This document shows, one piece after another, positions 26,322 to 34,430 of a DNA stretch of 64,000 nt (its first letter is position 1; each line of letters starts with the position of its first letter). Source of the stretch: JAJDYQ01 sp965214035. Lineage in GTDB: Bacteria; Pseudomonadota; Gammaproteobacteria; JAJDYQ01. Both the position numbers and the translations under genes were made by a program. The notes beneath the pieces are model-generated. The model was not told where the DNA came from. It saw only the letters and a list, made by a program, of their open reading frames with translations, and did not search any database. The stretch covers positions 1,674,001 through 1,738,000 of the forward strand of contig OZ243932.1 of NCBI GenBank assembly GCA_965214035.1, read 5' to 3'.

Positions 26322-26798
26322 ATGAAAACTGGATTTGAATTAAGAGAAACTTCTGAAAAAGGAGAAGGTGTTTTCGCTACTAAATCATTTAAGGTTGGTG
26401 ACATAGTAATGGTTGGGGTTATTAAAGAGGTACTGAATGGAAATCACTCTCATGCTTCACAGATAGGCGAATATGAGTATGTACTTCACGCTGGATTAGT
26501 AAGTAAGGTTAATCATTCCTGTGACAATAATTGTGGTATTAGAGTAAATGAAACTGGTGCTCATGACTTTGTAGCCATAAGAAACATCAGTATTAATAAA
26601 GAAATAACCTTCGATTATGCTATGAGAAATTACAATGTTGATTATTTCCCGAAGCAGTGCATGTGTGGCTCTGAGAGATGTCGCGGTAAGATTACAGGAT
26701 GGAAAGATTTATCAGACGAAAAGAAGAAAGAGTACGAAGGCTTTGCGGCTCCTTACCTGCTTGCATTGGATGCCAAACGTTCTTGCGAGAAAGTGTAG
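26322..26798 (+). CDS. Cassette 9: SET-domain protein (putative protein lysine methyltransferase)
   Basis: 158 residues. SET signatures are in order: ETSEKGEGVFATKSFKVGD (residues 10-27), the cofactor/knot motif VNHSCDNNCGI (63-73), FVAIRNISINKEITFDYAMR (83-102), and a post-SET-like cysteine cluster CMCGSERCRG (Cys113, 115, 120), which in eukaryotic enzymes binds zinc near the active site. It should transfer a methyl group from AdoMet to a protein lysine; the target is unknown. I start at the ATG 26322; an ATG four codons upstream also exists. Its attC was later split by the IS256-family element. Confidence 0.82.
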   Translation: MKTGFELRETSEKGEGVFATKSFKVGDIVMVGVIKEVLNGNHSHASQIGEYEYVLHAGLVSKVNHSCDNNCGIRVNETGAHDFVAIRNISINKEITFDYAMRNYNVDYFPKQCMCGSERCRGKITGWKDLSDEKKKEYEGFAAPYLLALDAKRSCEKV

Positions 26799-26843
26799 AC
26801 TTATACAAAACGATGAATCAAAAAACCTAACAAGACGCTACAG

Positions 26844-28150
26844 GGGACTGTAAATATTTCTGTGTAAATCGCCGGTTAGACATAGTCAATCAGTCGGTCT
26901 TCAAACTCAATGATCAATCGGTTCAGCGCTCCCTTCCAGTTCCGGATCGGCATCGTCCATTTTTTTGACGCATCCCTGATCGCCAGGTAGACCACCTTCC
27001 AGGCCGAATCGTCAGACGCAAACAGCTTGCGCTTATTGACGGCCTTGCGGACCACACTGTTCAGGGATTCAATGGCGTTGGTCGTATAAATCGCCTTACG
27101 AATGTCATCCGGATAACGGAAGAGGGTGCTCAGGTTTTGCCCGTGCTGGCGCCAGGTACGACTGATATGGGGATATTTCTCATCCCGTCGTTCAGCGAAC
27201 CGCTCCAGCGCCAGCAGCGCCTCATCCTCGGTGCCCGACTGGTCGATCGGCTTTAAATCCGCCGCCACGGCTTTGTCGTCCTTCCAGACCACCTATTTCA
27301 TGGCATTGCGCACCCGGTGCACAATACAGAGCGGCACCTGCGTGTCCGGAAACACGTTGCTGATGGCATCGGGAAACCCCTTGAGCCCGTCCACGCAGGC
27401 AATCAGAATGTCCTTCACCCCGCGGGTCTGCAACTCCGTGAGAATGGCCAGCCAGAACTTGGCCCCCTCATGCTCAGCCAGCCACAGACCCAGTAGCTCC
27501 TTGTGGCCCGACAGGTCCACCCCCAAGGCCAGGTAGATGGCCTTGTTGATAACCCGCTTGTCCTGGCGAATCTTCACCACGATACAATCCAGGTACACAA
27601 TCGGATACACGGCTTCCAGCGACCGGGACTGCCAGTCCGTCACGCGTTCAAGGACCGCATCCGTGACCCGAGATATCAGTGTCGGGGAAATCTCCGCATC
27701 ATACATCTCCTTGAACGTGGCCACGATCTCACGGGTCGTCATGCCCTTGGCATGCAAACTCAGGATTTTATCGTCCATGGAGGTCAAACGCCGCTGCCCC
27801 TTCTTCACCCGCTTCGGCTCGAAGCTGCCGTCCCGGTCACGCGGCGTCTCCAGTTCAAACTCACCCTCACCGGTGCTCAGTCGCTTGCTGCTGTAGCCGT
27901 TACGGTTGTTGGCATTCTCCGATTGTTCGTGGCGGGCGTAGCCCAAGTGGTCATACAACTCGGCGTTCAGCGCCGCCTCCACCGTAACCTTGGTCAGCAT
28001 CTGGCTGAACTCGTTCAGGTCTTCCTCGGTTTTAATGCTCTTCGCTACTTCACGTGCGAAGGCTTTCAGTTCTTGCTTTTTCATGATACCTGTCCTCACC
28101 TATAGTTAAGGTTAATGATAGGCGGTTTACACAGTTTTTGTTACGGTCTC
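26844..28150 (-). mobile_element. IS256-family insertion sequence, copy 1
   Basis: 1307 bases with imperfect terminal repeats GGGACTGTAAATATTT... (left) and GAGACCGTAACAAAAA... (right, read inward), each continuing into CTGTGTAAA(T/C)CGCC. It is flanked by 8-base target duplications CGCTACAG and CGATACAG (one mismatch). It sits in the attC of cassette 9. A second, more damaged copy is at 61357-62665. Confidence 0.93.
26876..28084 (-). pseudogene. IS256-family transposase interrupted by one amber codon
   Basis: Reading from the ATG at 28084 (a GTG five codons upstream is also open), the mutator-type transposase is full length. The DDE residues lie in YPIVYLDCIVVK, ACVDGLKGFPDAI and TTNAIESLNSVVRK. 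The only lesion is a TAG at 27293-27295, where relatives carry Tyr (VRNAMK*VVWKDDK). The same TAG occurs in copy 2. Without readthrough this gives a 263-residue N-terminal piece and a separate 138-residue C-terminal frame with a GTG start. Confidence 0.9.
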
Positions 28151-28234
28151 CGATACAGCCGACCGCTCAACCGCTACGCGGTTTCGCGTCGGCTGAACTT
28201 TGTCGTTAGGCGCAAACCACAAACTAATGTTTCA

Positions 28235-29320
28235 TTAGGACTTTTCATTTAACAGAAACTCCATACCTGCCAACTCATGTCCATTTACGATAATGCTAAT
28301 CGAATGATTGCCTGCATAATATTCTCTTGTTGAAATTTTCTTGAATGAAAAAGATTTCGTAACAGTTTTTTTATTACCATCAACTTCTGACTCAGATATT
28401 TTGAATATTTTCCTTGATAAATTACCGCTTTTCTTAACAAAACCTATCGCATATTCAATTCTAAGCCTTCCGAGCTTTTGTTTTTGCGATTCAATTGTAA
28501 AAGAGAAATTCAGATTACCTTCCATTTCAACGGATTTTTGGGTTGTGAAATTTTTAATTTCAAGATGTTCTGGCTTTGAGAAGCCAAACAGATTCATTAT
28601 CTCCGGCTGACCTTGCTTTAGTAGTGTGCGACAAGCGTGCTTAATAATCCAGTCTGTTCGTTGATTGCTACCCAGCCAGCTCTTGGCTATCTCTATTACA
28701 ATCTGTGGGTTATCTTTTGATATGTCATTCAGATTATTGGCAACGCTCCTTCTTACATATTCACTATCATCATTTTTCAGCTTTTCCAATATCGGCAGGA
28801 TTTGGGATGGGTCTCGCTTAAATTCAGGAAGTGCCATTGCCCAGGGCAAGCGAGGCCGACATCCTTCAGATGAAAGCCGACGTACATGGTGATTTTCTGA
28901 TTCAGCCCATAATTCCATTTGTGCCATCATTTTCTTATTATATTTTTTAATGAATGGTCGAACCGCAGACTCAGAACTTGCATACGAGGTGAAGTGCTCC
29001 AAAGCATGAATGGACTCTTCATACTGATCTAAGCCATACAACTCCACAAAACCCGGAAAAAACATATACTGAAATCCACTGAATTTTGATGACGATTTTA
29101 TTAGTATTTGAATAGCGTCAGAATAATCCATTGGTAAATATTGGTGCAATGATTCTGAAATATGCTTCATTCGCTCCTTTAGTTCTTTTTCTTTCCATTC
29201 ATTATCAAATATATGAGAAGAAAACCCATCTTCATCAAAATTCTCATGCAGGCTTGACACTTGTTCACACAAGGATTTTACAAGTTCAACGTTGTATAAG
29301 CTTTTTAATGGTTCCGGCAT
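28235..29320 (-). CDS. Cassette 10: AlkC-like DNA alkylation repair protein (reverse orientation)
   Basis: 361 residues, helical HEAT-like repeats. The pattern NHHVRRLSSEGCRPRLPWAM followed by ILPILEKLKNDDSEYVRRSV, NNLNDISKDNPQIVIEIAKS and HACRTLLKQGQPEIM is typical of AlkC-type DNA glycosylases that excise 3-methyl adducts. The C-terminal 110 residues look like a beta-rich add-on domain (LNFSFTIESQKQKLGRLRIE), also known in AlkC relatives. It is transcribed against the array, so it needs its own promoter. The last recognisable cassette of array 2. Confidence 0.8.
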   Translation of the reverse strand: MPEPLKSLYNVELVKSLCEQVSSLHENFDEDGFSSHIFDNEWKEKELKERMKHISESLHQYLPMDYSDAIQILIKSSSKFSGFQYMFFPGFVELYGLDQYEESIHALEHFTSYASSESAVRPFIKKYNKKMMAQMELWAESENHHVRRLSSEGCRPRLPWAMALPEFKRDPSQILPILEKLKNDDSEYVRRSVANNLNDISKDNPQIVIEIAKSWLGSNQRTDWIIKHACRTLLKQGQPEIMNLFGFSKPEHLEIKNFTTQKSVEMEGNLNFSFTIESQKQKLGRLRIEYAIGFVKKSGNLSRKIFKISESEVDGNKKTVTKSFSFKKISTREYYAGNHSISIIVNGHELAGMEFLLNEKS

Positions 29321-29332
29321 GGTTGGTTTTGA

Positions 29333-29437
29333 ATTCTAACGTTGCCAATGAGCGGCTTATTTTTCAGTGGCAAGCGCAGCACAGCTACTGAAAAACAAGT
29401 CCGGCTCAATTGGGCTTGTCAGGCCTTTTTCATAATA
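29333..29437 (+). repeat. Terminal attC-like site, degenerate R' box
   Basis: R'' TTCTAACGTTGCCAATGAGC pairs over a long palindrome with GCTCAATTGGGCTTGTCAGG, with central arms GGCTTATTTTTCAGT / ACTGAAAAACAAGTC. The expected GTTRRRY is replaced by TTGTCAG. It marks the end of array 2; chromosomal genes resume just beyond. Confidence 0.7.
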
Positions 29438-29463
29438 TGGTATCGGATTCAGGCAAGAAAATG

Positions 29464-30183
29464 CTATTTTGTATCTGCACTCTCGGCCAGTTTGATCTCC
29501 CGGAAGCGAGCGACTACCTTGCCCCCGGCGTTGTCAGAATCGGCCATCAGGCCGATTCCGTCGATGATCGGGTCGGTTGCAAAAATCTCGCGCCACCACG
29601 CAGCGACATTGATCGCCTGACGATGCCATATACCGTTTGCTGCATCGGCATTGGCGAATGCGCGTATCTGTACCCGGTGCAGAAAATTGTTATAGCGTTT
29701 ATACGGGCTGGGCCATAGTGCGCCAACGGCTTTTTCGCGCACGCGCACCAGATTAAGCGTCCTTGAACTTAATTTACCGCCGGCCGACAGGTAAATGCGA
29801 AAGGCGAAGTCATCGCCATCCCTGCTATCCTCGGGTGGCCCATTGGTCGGGGACTCATCGACGCGCCAATCAAAGATCAAAAAGGGAGTTGCGCTCAGGT
29901 CGAGCGGCGTCTCGAACTTCAGGTAAAAAAACGACGCGCCCCCCATGGCAGTCGCTTGCAGTGCATGCCCGCCTTGATCGGGGACGATTTCGTATCGGGT
30001 TTGCGCCGGAACTTTGTCGGGGTCAAAAATCGCATAACCCCACTTCCCGAGTGTGATCTCGTCGAGCGACTGTGGGTGATCTATCGGCAGGTTGGCGATG
30101 ATTTGCGAGTCCAACAGCACTCGCTCGGCAGCACCGAGCGGCAACGACAAAAATGTGAGAACGAATGCGATAGACTTTTTCAT
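29464..30183 (-). CDS. Exported DUF3047 protein
   Basis: 239 residues from the ATG at 30183, with a signal peptide MKKSIAFVLTFLSLPLGAAE. The mature part contains ASFFYLKFETPLDLSATPFL, FDWRVDESPT and DDFAFRIYLSAGG, the DUF3047 pattern, a probable beta-sandwich of unknown function in the periplasm. The open frame extends 29 codons upstream, but only the inner ATG starts the signal peptide. Divergent from cbbQ. Confidence 0.83.
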   Translation of the reverse strand: MKKSIAFVLTFLSLPLGAAERVLLDSQIIANLPIDHPQSLDEITLGKWGYAIFDPDKVPAQTRYEIVPDQGGHALQATAMGGASFFYLKFETPLDLSATPFLIFDWRVDESPTNGPPEDSRDGDDFAFRIYLSAGGKLSSRTLNLVRVREKAVGALWPSPYKRYNNFLHRVQIRAFANADAANGIWHRQAINVAAWWREIFATDPIIDGIGLMADSDNAGGKVVARFREIKLAESADTK

Positions 30184-30275
30184 CTTTGCACTATAGCACT
30201 TGGCGGCCACACATATATTGAAACATGGCTTTATTACCGCTAACGTGTGTCTGAAATATAGCGAGGTCAATCATT

Positions 30276-31088
30276 ATGCAGGCACAAGAAATCAATCTGG
30301 AAGAATATTTCATCAGGGACGAACCGTATTATGAGCCGATTGGTAATGAGATTGTTGTTTTTGAGGCTGCCTACAACAATGGTTTGCCGATTTTATTAAA
30401 AGGGCCGACCGGCTGCGGTAAAACCCGTTTCATGGAACACATGGCCTGGAAGCTGGAGCGCCCGCTGATTACCGTTTCCTGCCATGATGACCTGACAGCC
30501 TCCGATCTTGTCGGGCGATTTCTGGTAAAGGATGGTGAGACGGTCTGGGTGGATGGGCCACTGGCGCGTGCGGTGCGTGCCGGGGCGGTCTGTTATCTGG
30601 ATGAGGTGGTGGAGGCCCGCAAAGACACGACCGTGGTCATTCATCCGCTTGCCGATGATCGCCGGGTGCTGCCGATGGAGAAGATCGGCCACATGCTGGA
30701 AGCAGGGCCGGAATTTTGTCTGGCAATGTCTTATAACCCCGGTTATCAGAGTGTCCTGAAGGACTTGAAGCAGTCAACGCGCCAGCGATTTATCGCCCTC
30801 GAATTTGATTACCCCAATGCGAGTCTTGAGGCGCGTATCGTCGAGAAAGAGGCGGGCCTGGATACGCAGATGGCAGGTTTGCTGGTCAGATTTGCCGGTA
30901 TGACGCGCAATCTGAAAGGTAATGGGCTGGATGAAGGCGCCAGCACGCGCCTGCTGGTACATACGGGCAAGCTGATGGCGGCCGGCGTGGACCCGGTATC
31001 GGCCTGTCAGAGCGCGATAGCCCAGGCGCTTACGGATGATCCGGAGATGCTGGCGGCAGTCAACGAGCTGTCCGCATCGTTATTCTGA
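30276..31088 (+). CDS. cbbQ: CbbQ/NirQ/NorQ family AAA+ ATPase
   Basis: 270-residue MoxR-type AAA+ protein: Walker A GPTGCGKTRF near residue 43, Walker B VCYLDEVVEARKDT, and sensor AMSYNPGYQ. KDLKQSTRQRFIALEFDYPN is the family's arginine-finger region. CbbQ with a CbbO-type VWA partner remodels inhibited Rubisco; NirQ/NorQ act on nitric oxide reductase. Neither Rubisco, CbbO nor NorD is adjacent, so the client cannot be assigned. It stands alone upstream of the his operon. Confidence 0.88.
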   Translation: MQAQEINLEEYFIRDEPYYEPIGNEIVVFEAAYNNGLPILLKGPTGCGKTRFMEHMAWKLERPLITVSCHDDLTASDLVGRFLVKDGETVWVDGPLARAVRAGAVCYLDEVVEARKDTTVVIHPLADDRRVLPMEKIGHMLEAGPEFCLAMSYNPGYQSVLKDLKQSTRQRFIALEFDYPNASLEARIVEKEAGLDTQMAGLLVRFAGMTRNLKGNGLDEGASTRLLVHTGKLMAAGVDPVSACQSAIAQALTDDPEMLAAVNELSASLF

Positions 31089-31176
31089 TCCTGCCGTTAC
31101 GGAAGCGAATCTGCTGATTTGCCCGGATGATCGCCTTTAAGTCATTTTCCCGGTATCCTTCGCACCTTGTTGCTCC

Positions 31177-31785
31177 ATGGATACTATGACCATGCCTGAT
31201 AGAGTCGCCAGCGTAAAACGCGACACGCTGGAAACACAAATCGAAGTCTCCCTGAATCTGGACGGAACCGGCGAATCCGGGTTTGCAACCGGCATACCTT
31301 TTCTTGACCACATGATGGACCAGATTGCCCGTCACGGCATGATTGATCTGTCTGTCAAGGCCAGCGGCGATACCGGGATTGATGATCATCACACGGTTGA
31401 GGATATTGGCATCAGCATCGGTATGGCGTTGAAAAAGGCCTTGGGAGACAAACAGGGCATCCGTCGCTACGGCCATGCCTATGTGCCTCTGGATGAAGCC
31501 CTGTCACGCGTGGTGATGGATTTTTCCGGGCGCCCCGGCATGGTATTCCAGGCGGAATTCACACGCGCCCGTATTGGTACATTCGATGTCGATCTATTCC
31601 ATGAATTTTTTCAGGGATTGGTCAATCATGCCCTGATTACGTTGCACATCGACTGCATCCGCGGCCAAAACAGCCACCACATTGCTGAAACGATTTTCAA
31701 GGCATTCGGCCGCGCCCTGCGCATGGCCATTGAACCGGATCCGCGCATGGCTGGAGTCATCCCCTCGACCAAAGGCACTCTTTAA
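31177..31785 (+). CDS. hisB: Imidazoleglycerol-phosphate dehydratase
   Basis: 202-residue monofunctional HisB, step 6 of histidine synthesis. Metal-binding signatures are present: FLDHMMDQIARHG, DDHHTVEDIGISIG and the C-terminal GQNSHHIAETIFKAFGRALR. No phosphatase domain is fused. Starts at 31186 or 31192 are also possible. First gene of hisB-H-A-F-E. Confidence 0.96.
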   Translation: MDTMTMPDRVASVKRDTLETQIEVSLNLDGTGESGFATGIPFLDHMMDQIARHGMIDLSVKASGDTGIDDHHTVEDIGISIGMALKKALGDKQGIRRYGHAYVPLDEALSRVVMDFSGRPGMVFQAEFTRARIGTFDVDLFHEFFQGLVNHALITLHIDCIRGQNSHHIAETIFKAFGRALRMAIEPDPRMAGVIPSTKGTL

Positions 31786-31804
31786 CATCCCATCCGCACC
31801 ACCC

Positions 31805-32437
31805 ATGAAAGTTGCGATCATTGATTATGGCATGGGCAATCTGCGCTCGGTATTGAAAGCAGTACAGCAGATTGCCAAAGATGCCGATGTTCGAGCCACA
31901 GACGACCATACATATATAAGGGCAGCGGACCGCATTGTCTTTCCCGGCCAGGGTGCTGCACGCGATTGTATGGCAGCAATCAGCGATCACCGACTCAGTC
32001 AGGCAATACTGGAGGCCGCACAAAACAAGCCCTTTTTCGGTATCTGCATGGGACTGGAAGTGCTGATGCGGTATAGCTGTGAAAATAACGGCACCAGCCT
32101 GCTCAATCTCATACCCGGTGAGGTAGTGCGCTTCCCCCATGATCTGAATCTGAATGGCAGGAAGCTCAAGGTGCCACATATAGGATGGAATCAGGTCATA
32201 CAAACCATGGAGCACCCCTTGTGGAACAGTATCGAAGACGGTTCACGCTTTTATTACGCCCACAGTTACTATATCAAACCGGAAGATGCCTCCATACAGA
32301 GCGGACAAACCGACTACGGCATTCCCTTTACCTGCGCCATCGCACGGGACAATCTGTTTGCCGTACAATTTCATCCCGAAAAGAGCGCTCATGCCGGACT
32401 CCGGCTATTAAAAAACTTTATTGAATGGGACATTTAG
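31805..32437 (+). CDS. hisH: Imidazole glycerol phosphate synthase, glutaminase subunit
   Basis: 210-residue class I glutamine amidotransferase starting MKVAIIDYGMGNLRSVLKAV. Nucleophile Cys lies in FFGICMGLEVL and catalytic His/Glu in AVQFHPEKSAHAG. It supplies ammonia to HisF. The frame is open further upstream inside hisB, but the ATG at 31805 gives the conserved N-terminus. It ends with TAG directly followed by the ATG of hisA. Confidence 0.96.
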   Translation: MKVAIIDYGMGNLRSVLKAVQQIAKDADVRATDDHTYIRAADRIVFPGQGAARDCMAAISDHRLSQAILEAAQNKPFFGICMGLEVLMRYSCENNGTSLLNLIPGEVVRFPHDLNLNGRKLKVPHIGWNQVIQTMEHPLWNSIEDGSRFYYAHSYYIKPEDASIQSGQTDYGIPFTCAIARDNLFAVQFHPEKSAHAGLRLLKNFIEWDI

Positions 32438-33172
32438 ATGCTGCTGATTCCTGCTATTGACCTGAAAGACGGCAAATGCGTTCGCCTGCGGCAGGGGCGC
32501 ATGAGCGATGAAACCATATTCGCCGATGATCCGGTTGAAATGGCCAGCAGATGGATAGATGCAGGCTGCAGCCGCCTGCATCTGATTGACCTTAACGGTG
32601 CCTTTGAAGGCAAACCAGTCAATGCCGATGTGATCAATCGAATCTGCAAGACCTGCCCCGATATACCGGTTCAGGTTGGTGGCGGCATTCGCACACAAGA
32701 CACCGTCGCCTCCTATCTGGACGCTGGAGCACAGTTTGTCATTATCGGCACACAGGCAATCAAGGCACCACATTTCGTCACCGACATGTGCAAACAATTC
32801 CATGGTCATATTATGGTTGGCCTTGATGCAAAAAACGGGCTGATCGCAGTGGAGGGCTGGGCAGAAATGACCGGCAGCCGGGCCATTGATGTTGCCCGAA
32901 AATTCGAAAGCGCAGGTATCAGCGCTATTATTTACACTGATATTACCCGCGATGGCATGATGAAAGGCGTCAACATCGAAGCAACCAGAACACTAGCCGA
33001 AGCTATATCCATCCCTGTGATCGCATCCGGGGGCGTATCCCAATACGAGGATATCCATCAGCTACAGGCCATATCCGACTACGGCATCATGGGGGCAATC
33101 ATTGGCCGCGCCATATATGAAGGCACCATTGATCTGGCAACGGCACAAAAAATAATCGGCCGGGCACCATGA
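32438..33172 (+). CDS. hisA: ProFAR isomerase
   Basis: 244-residue TIM barrel: LLIPAIDLKDGKCVRLRQG with the catalytic Asp, then VQVGGGIRT and YTDITRDGMMKGVN, and IIGRAIYEG near the end. Fourth step of histidine synthesis. It starts immediately after the hisH stop, so the two are translationally coupled. Confidence 0.96.
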   Translation: MLLIPAIDLKDGKCVRLRQGRMSDETIFADDPVEMASRWIDAGCSRLHLIDLNGAFEGKPVNADVINRICKTCPDIPVQVGGGIRTQDTVASYLDAGAQFVIIGTQAIKAPHFVTDMCKQFHGHIMVGLDAKNGLIAVEGWAEMTGSRAIDVARKFESAGISAIIYTDITRDGMMKGVNIEATRTLAEAISIPVIASGGVSQYEDIHQLQAISDYGIMGAIIGRAIYEGTIDLATAQKIIGRAP

Positions 33173-33271
33173 ACTGGCAAACGCAATATGCCGGTAAAAC
33201 CAGAAAACGGGGCCACTGGATTCTCTGCAAACACGGCTGCAACACAGCACCGCTCAAAACAGGCGGCTTTC

Positions 33272-34042
33272 ATGCTGGCTAAACGTATTATTCCCTGTCT
33301 GGATATTGATGCCGGCCGCGTCGTCAAAGGTGTTCAGTTTGTTGATATACGTGATGCCGGCGACCCGGTTGAAGCCGCCCGCCGCTACAACGAGCAGGGC
33401 GCGGATGAAATCACATTTCTTGACATCACGGCCACATCCGATGACCGCGATACCATTGTGCGCGTTGTCGAACAAGTCGCCTCGCAGGTCTTTATCCCGC
33501 TTACAGTCGGTGGCGGTATCCGTACAGTCAACGACATCCGACGCCTGCTCAATGCAGGCGCGGACAAGGTAGGCATCAATTCCGCTGCCGTGAAGCAGCC
33601 TGAATTCGTCCGGGAGGCTTCCGACAAGGTTGGCTCACAATGTATCGTATTATCTATCGACGCGAGGCGTGTGAGCACCGATAACGAAACACCACGCTGG
33701 GAAATCTTCACCCATGGCGGTCGCCGGGGCACGGGGATTGACGCCGTGGAATGGGCCACTCGCATGGTCCGATACGGTGCCGGCGAAATTCTGCTGACCA
33801 GTATGGACTGCGATGGCACTCGTAACGGCTTTGATCTGAAGCTGACGCGCACTGTCTGCGATGCTGTTGATGTTCCCGTCATTGCCTCCGGGGGCGTTGG
33901 CAATCTGGACCACCTCACAGCCGGCGTGACGGAAGGCGGAGCCGATGCAGTACTGGCCGCAAGCATCTTCCACTTCGGTACCTACACCATACAGCAGGCA
34001 AAAAAATATATGACCGACAAGGGCATAGAAGTCAGGTTGTAA
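33272..34042 (+). CDS. hisF: Imidazole glycerol phosphate synthase, cyclase subunit
   Basis: 256-residue TIM barrel starting MLAKRIIPCLDIDAGRVVKG; catalytic Asp11 and a later Asp (TSMDCDGTRNGFD) are present, with the VGGGIRTV and ASGGVGNLDHL phosphate sites. It partners HisH. The frame is open 28 codons upstream, but the ATG at 33272 gives the universal N-terminus. A 99-base gap follows hisA. Confidence 0.96.
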   Translation: MLAKRIIPCLDIDAGRVVKGVQFVDIRDAGDPVEAARRYNEQGADEITFLDITATSDDRDTIVRVVEQVASQVFIPLTVGGGIRTVNDIRRLLNAGADKVGINSAAVKQPEFVREASDKVGSQCIVLSIDARRVSTDNETPRWEIFTHGGRRGTGIDAVEWATRMVRYGAGEILLTSMDCDGTRNGFDLKLTRTVCDAVDVPVIASGGVGNLDHLTAGVTEGGADAVLAASIFHFGTYTIQQAKKYMTDKGIEVRL

Positions 34043-34044
34043 AA

Positions 34045-34359
34045 ATGGATGATACTCTGCAAAAACTCACCAGAATTCTGCAATCACGCAAGGGATCAGA
34101 TCCGACAAAATCCTATGTCGCCAGCCTTTATACCAAAGGCATGGACAAAATCCTGCAAAAAGTTGGCGAAGAAACCATCGAGGTCATCCTTGCCGCCAAG
34201 GATAATGATCGACAGCAGATTATCCACGAAACCGCCGATCTATGGTTTCATACTCTGGTCATGCTGACCCATACTGGCCTCGGTGCCGATGACATTCTGA
34301 AGGAACTGGAACATCGTTTCGGCACTTCAGGGCATGACGAAAAGTCCGCAAGAAAATAA
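34045..34359 (+). CDS. hisE: Phosphoribosyl-ATP pyrophosphohydrolase
   Basis: 104-residue all-helical HisE: SYVASLYTKGMDKILQKVGE and ETIEVILAAKDNDR, then HETADLWFHTLVML, with the Glu/Asp metal ligands in place. Second step of histidine synthesis. It follows hisF by two bases. The hisI cyclohydrolase, usually between hisF and hisE, is missing here and must be elsewhere if the pathway is complete. Confidence 0.94.
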   Translation: MDDTLQKLTRILQSRKGSDPTKSYVASLYTKGMDKILQKVGEETIEVILAAKDNDRQQIIHETADLWFHTLVMLTHTGLGADDILKELEHRFGTSGHDEKSARK

Positions 34360-34430
34360 GCAAGGCTTCTGTGTCTAACTCCCCTTCGCCTGCTCTGTAA
34401 AATTCACCGACCGACGGCTTCCCGCATACT

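Larger units (their letters stand above)
26824..28212 (+). repeat. attC site of cassette 9, split by an IS256-family element
   Basis: The left part CCTAACAAGACGCTACAG lies at 26826-26843 and the right part CGATACAGCCGACCGC...GTTAGGCGC at 28151-28212 (R' GTT at 28205-28207). Removing the element restores a normal attC with stem AGCCGAC..GTCGGCT. The insertion should disable hairpin folding and recombination of this cassette. Confidence 0.85.
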
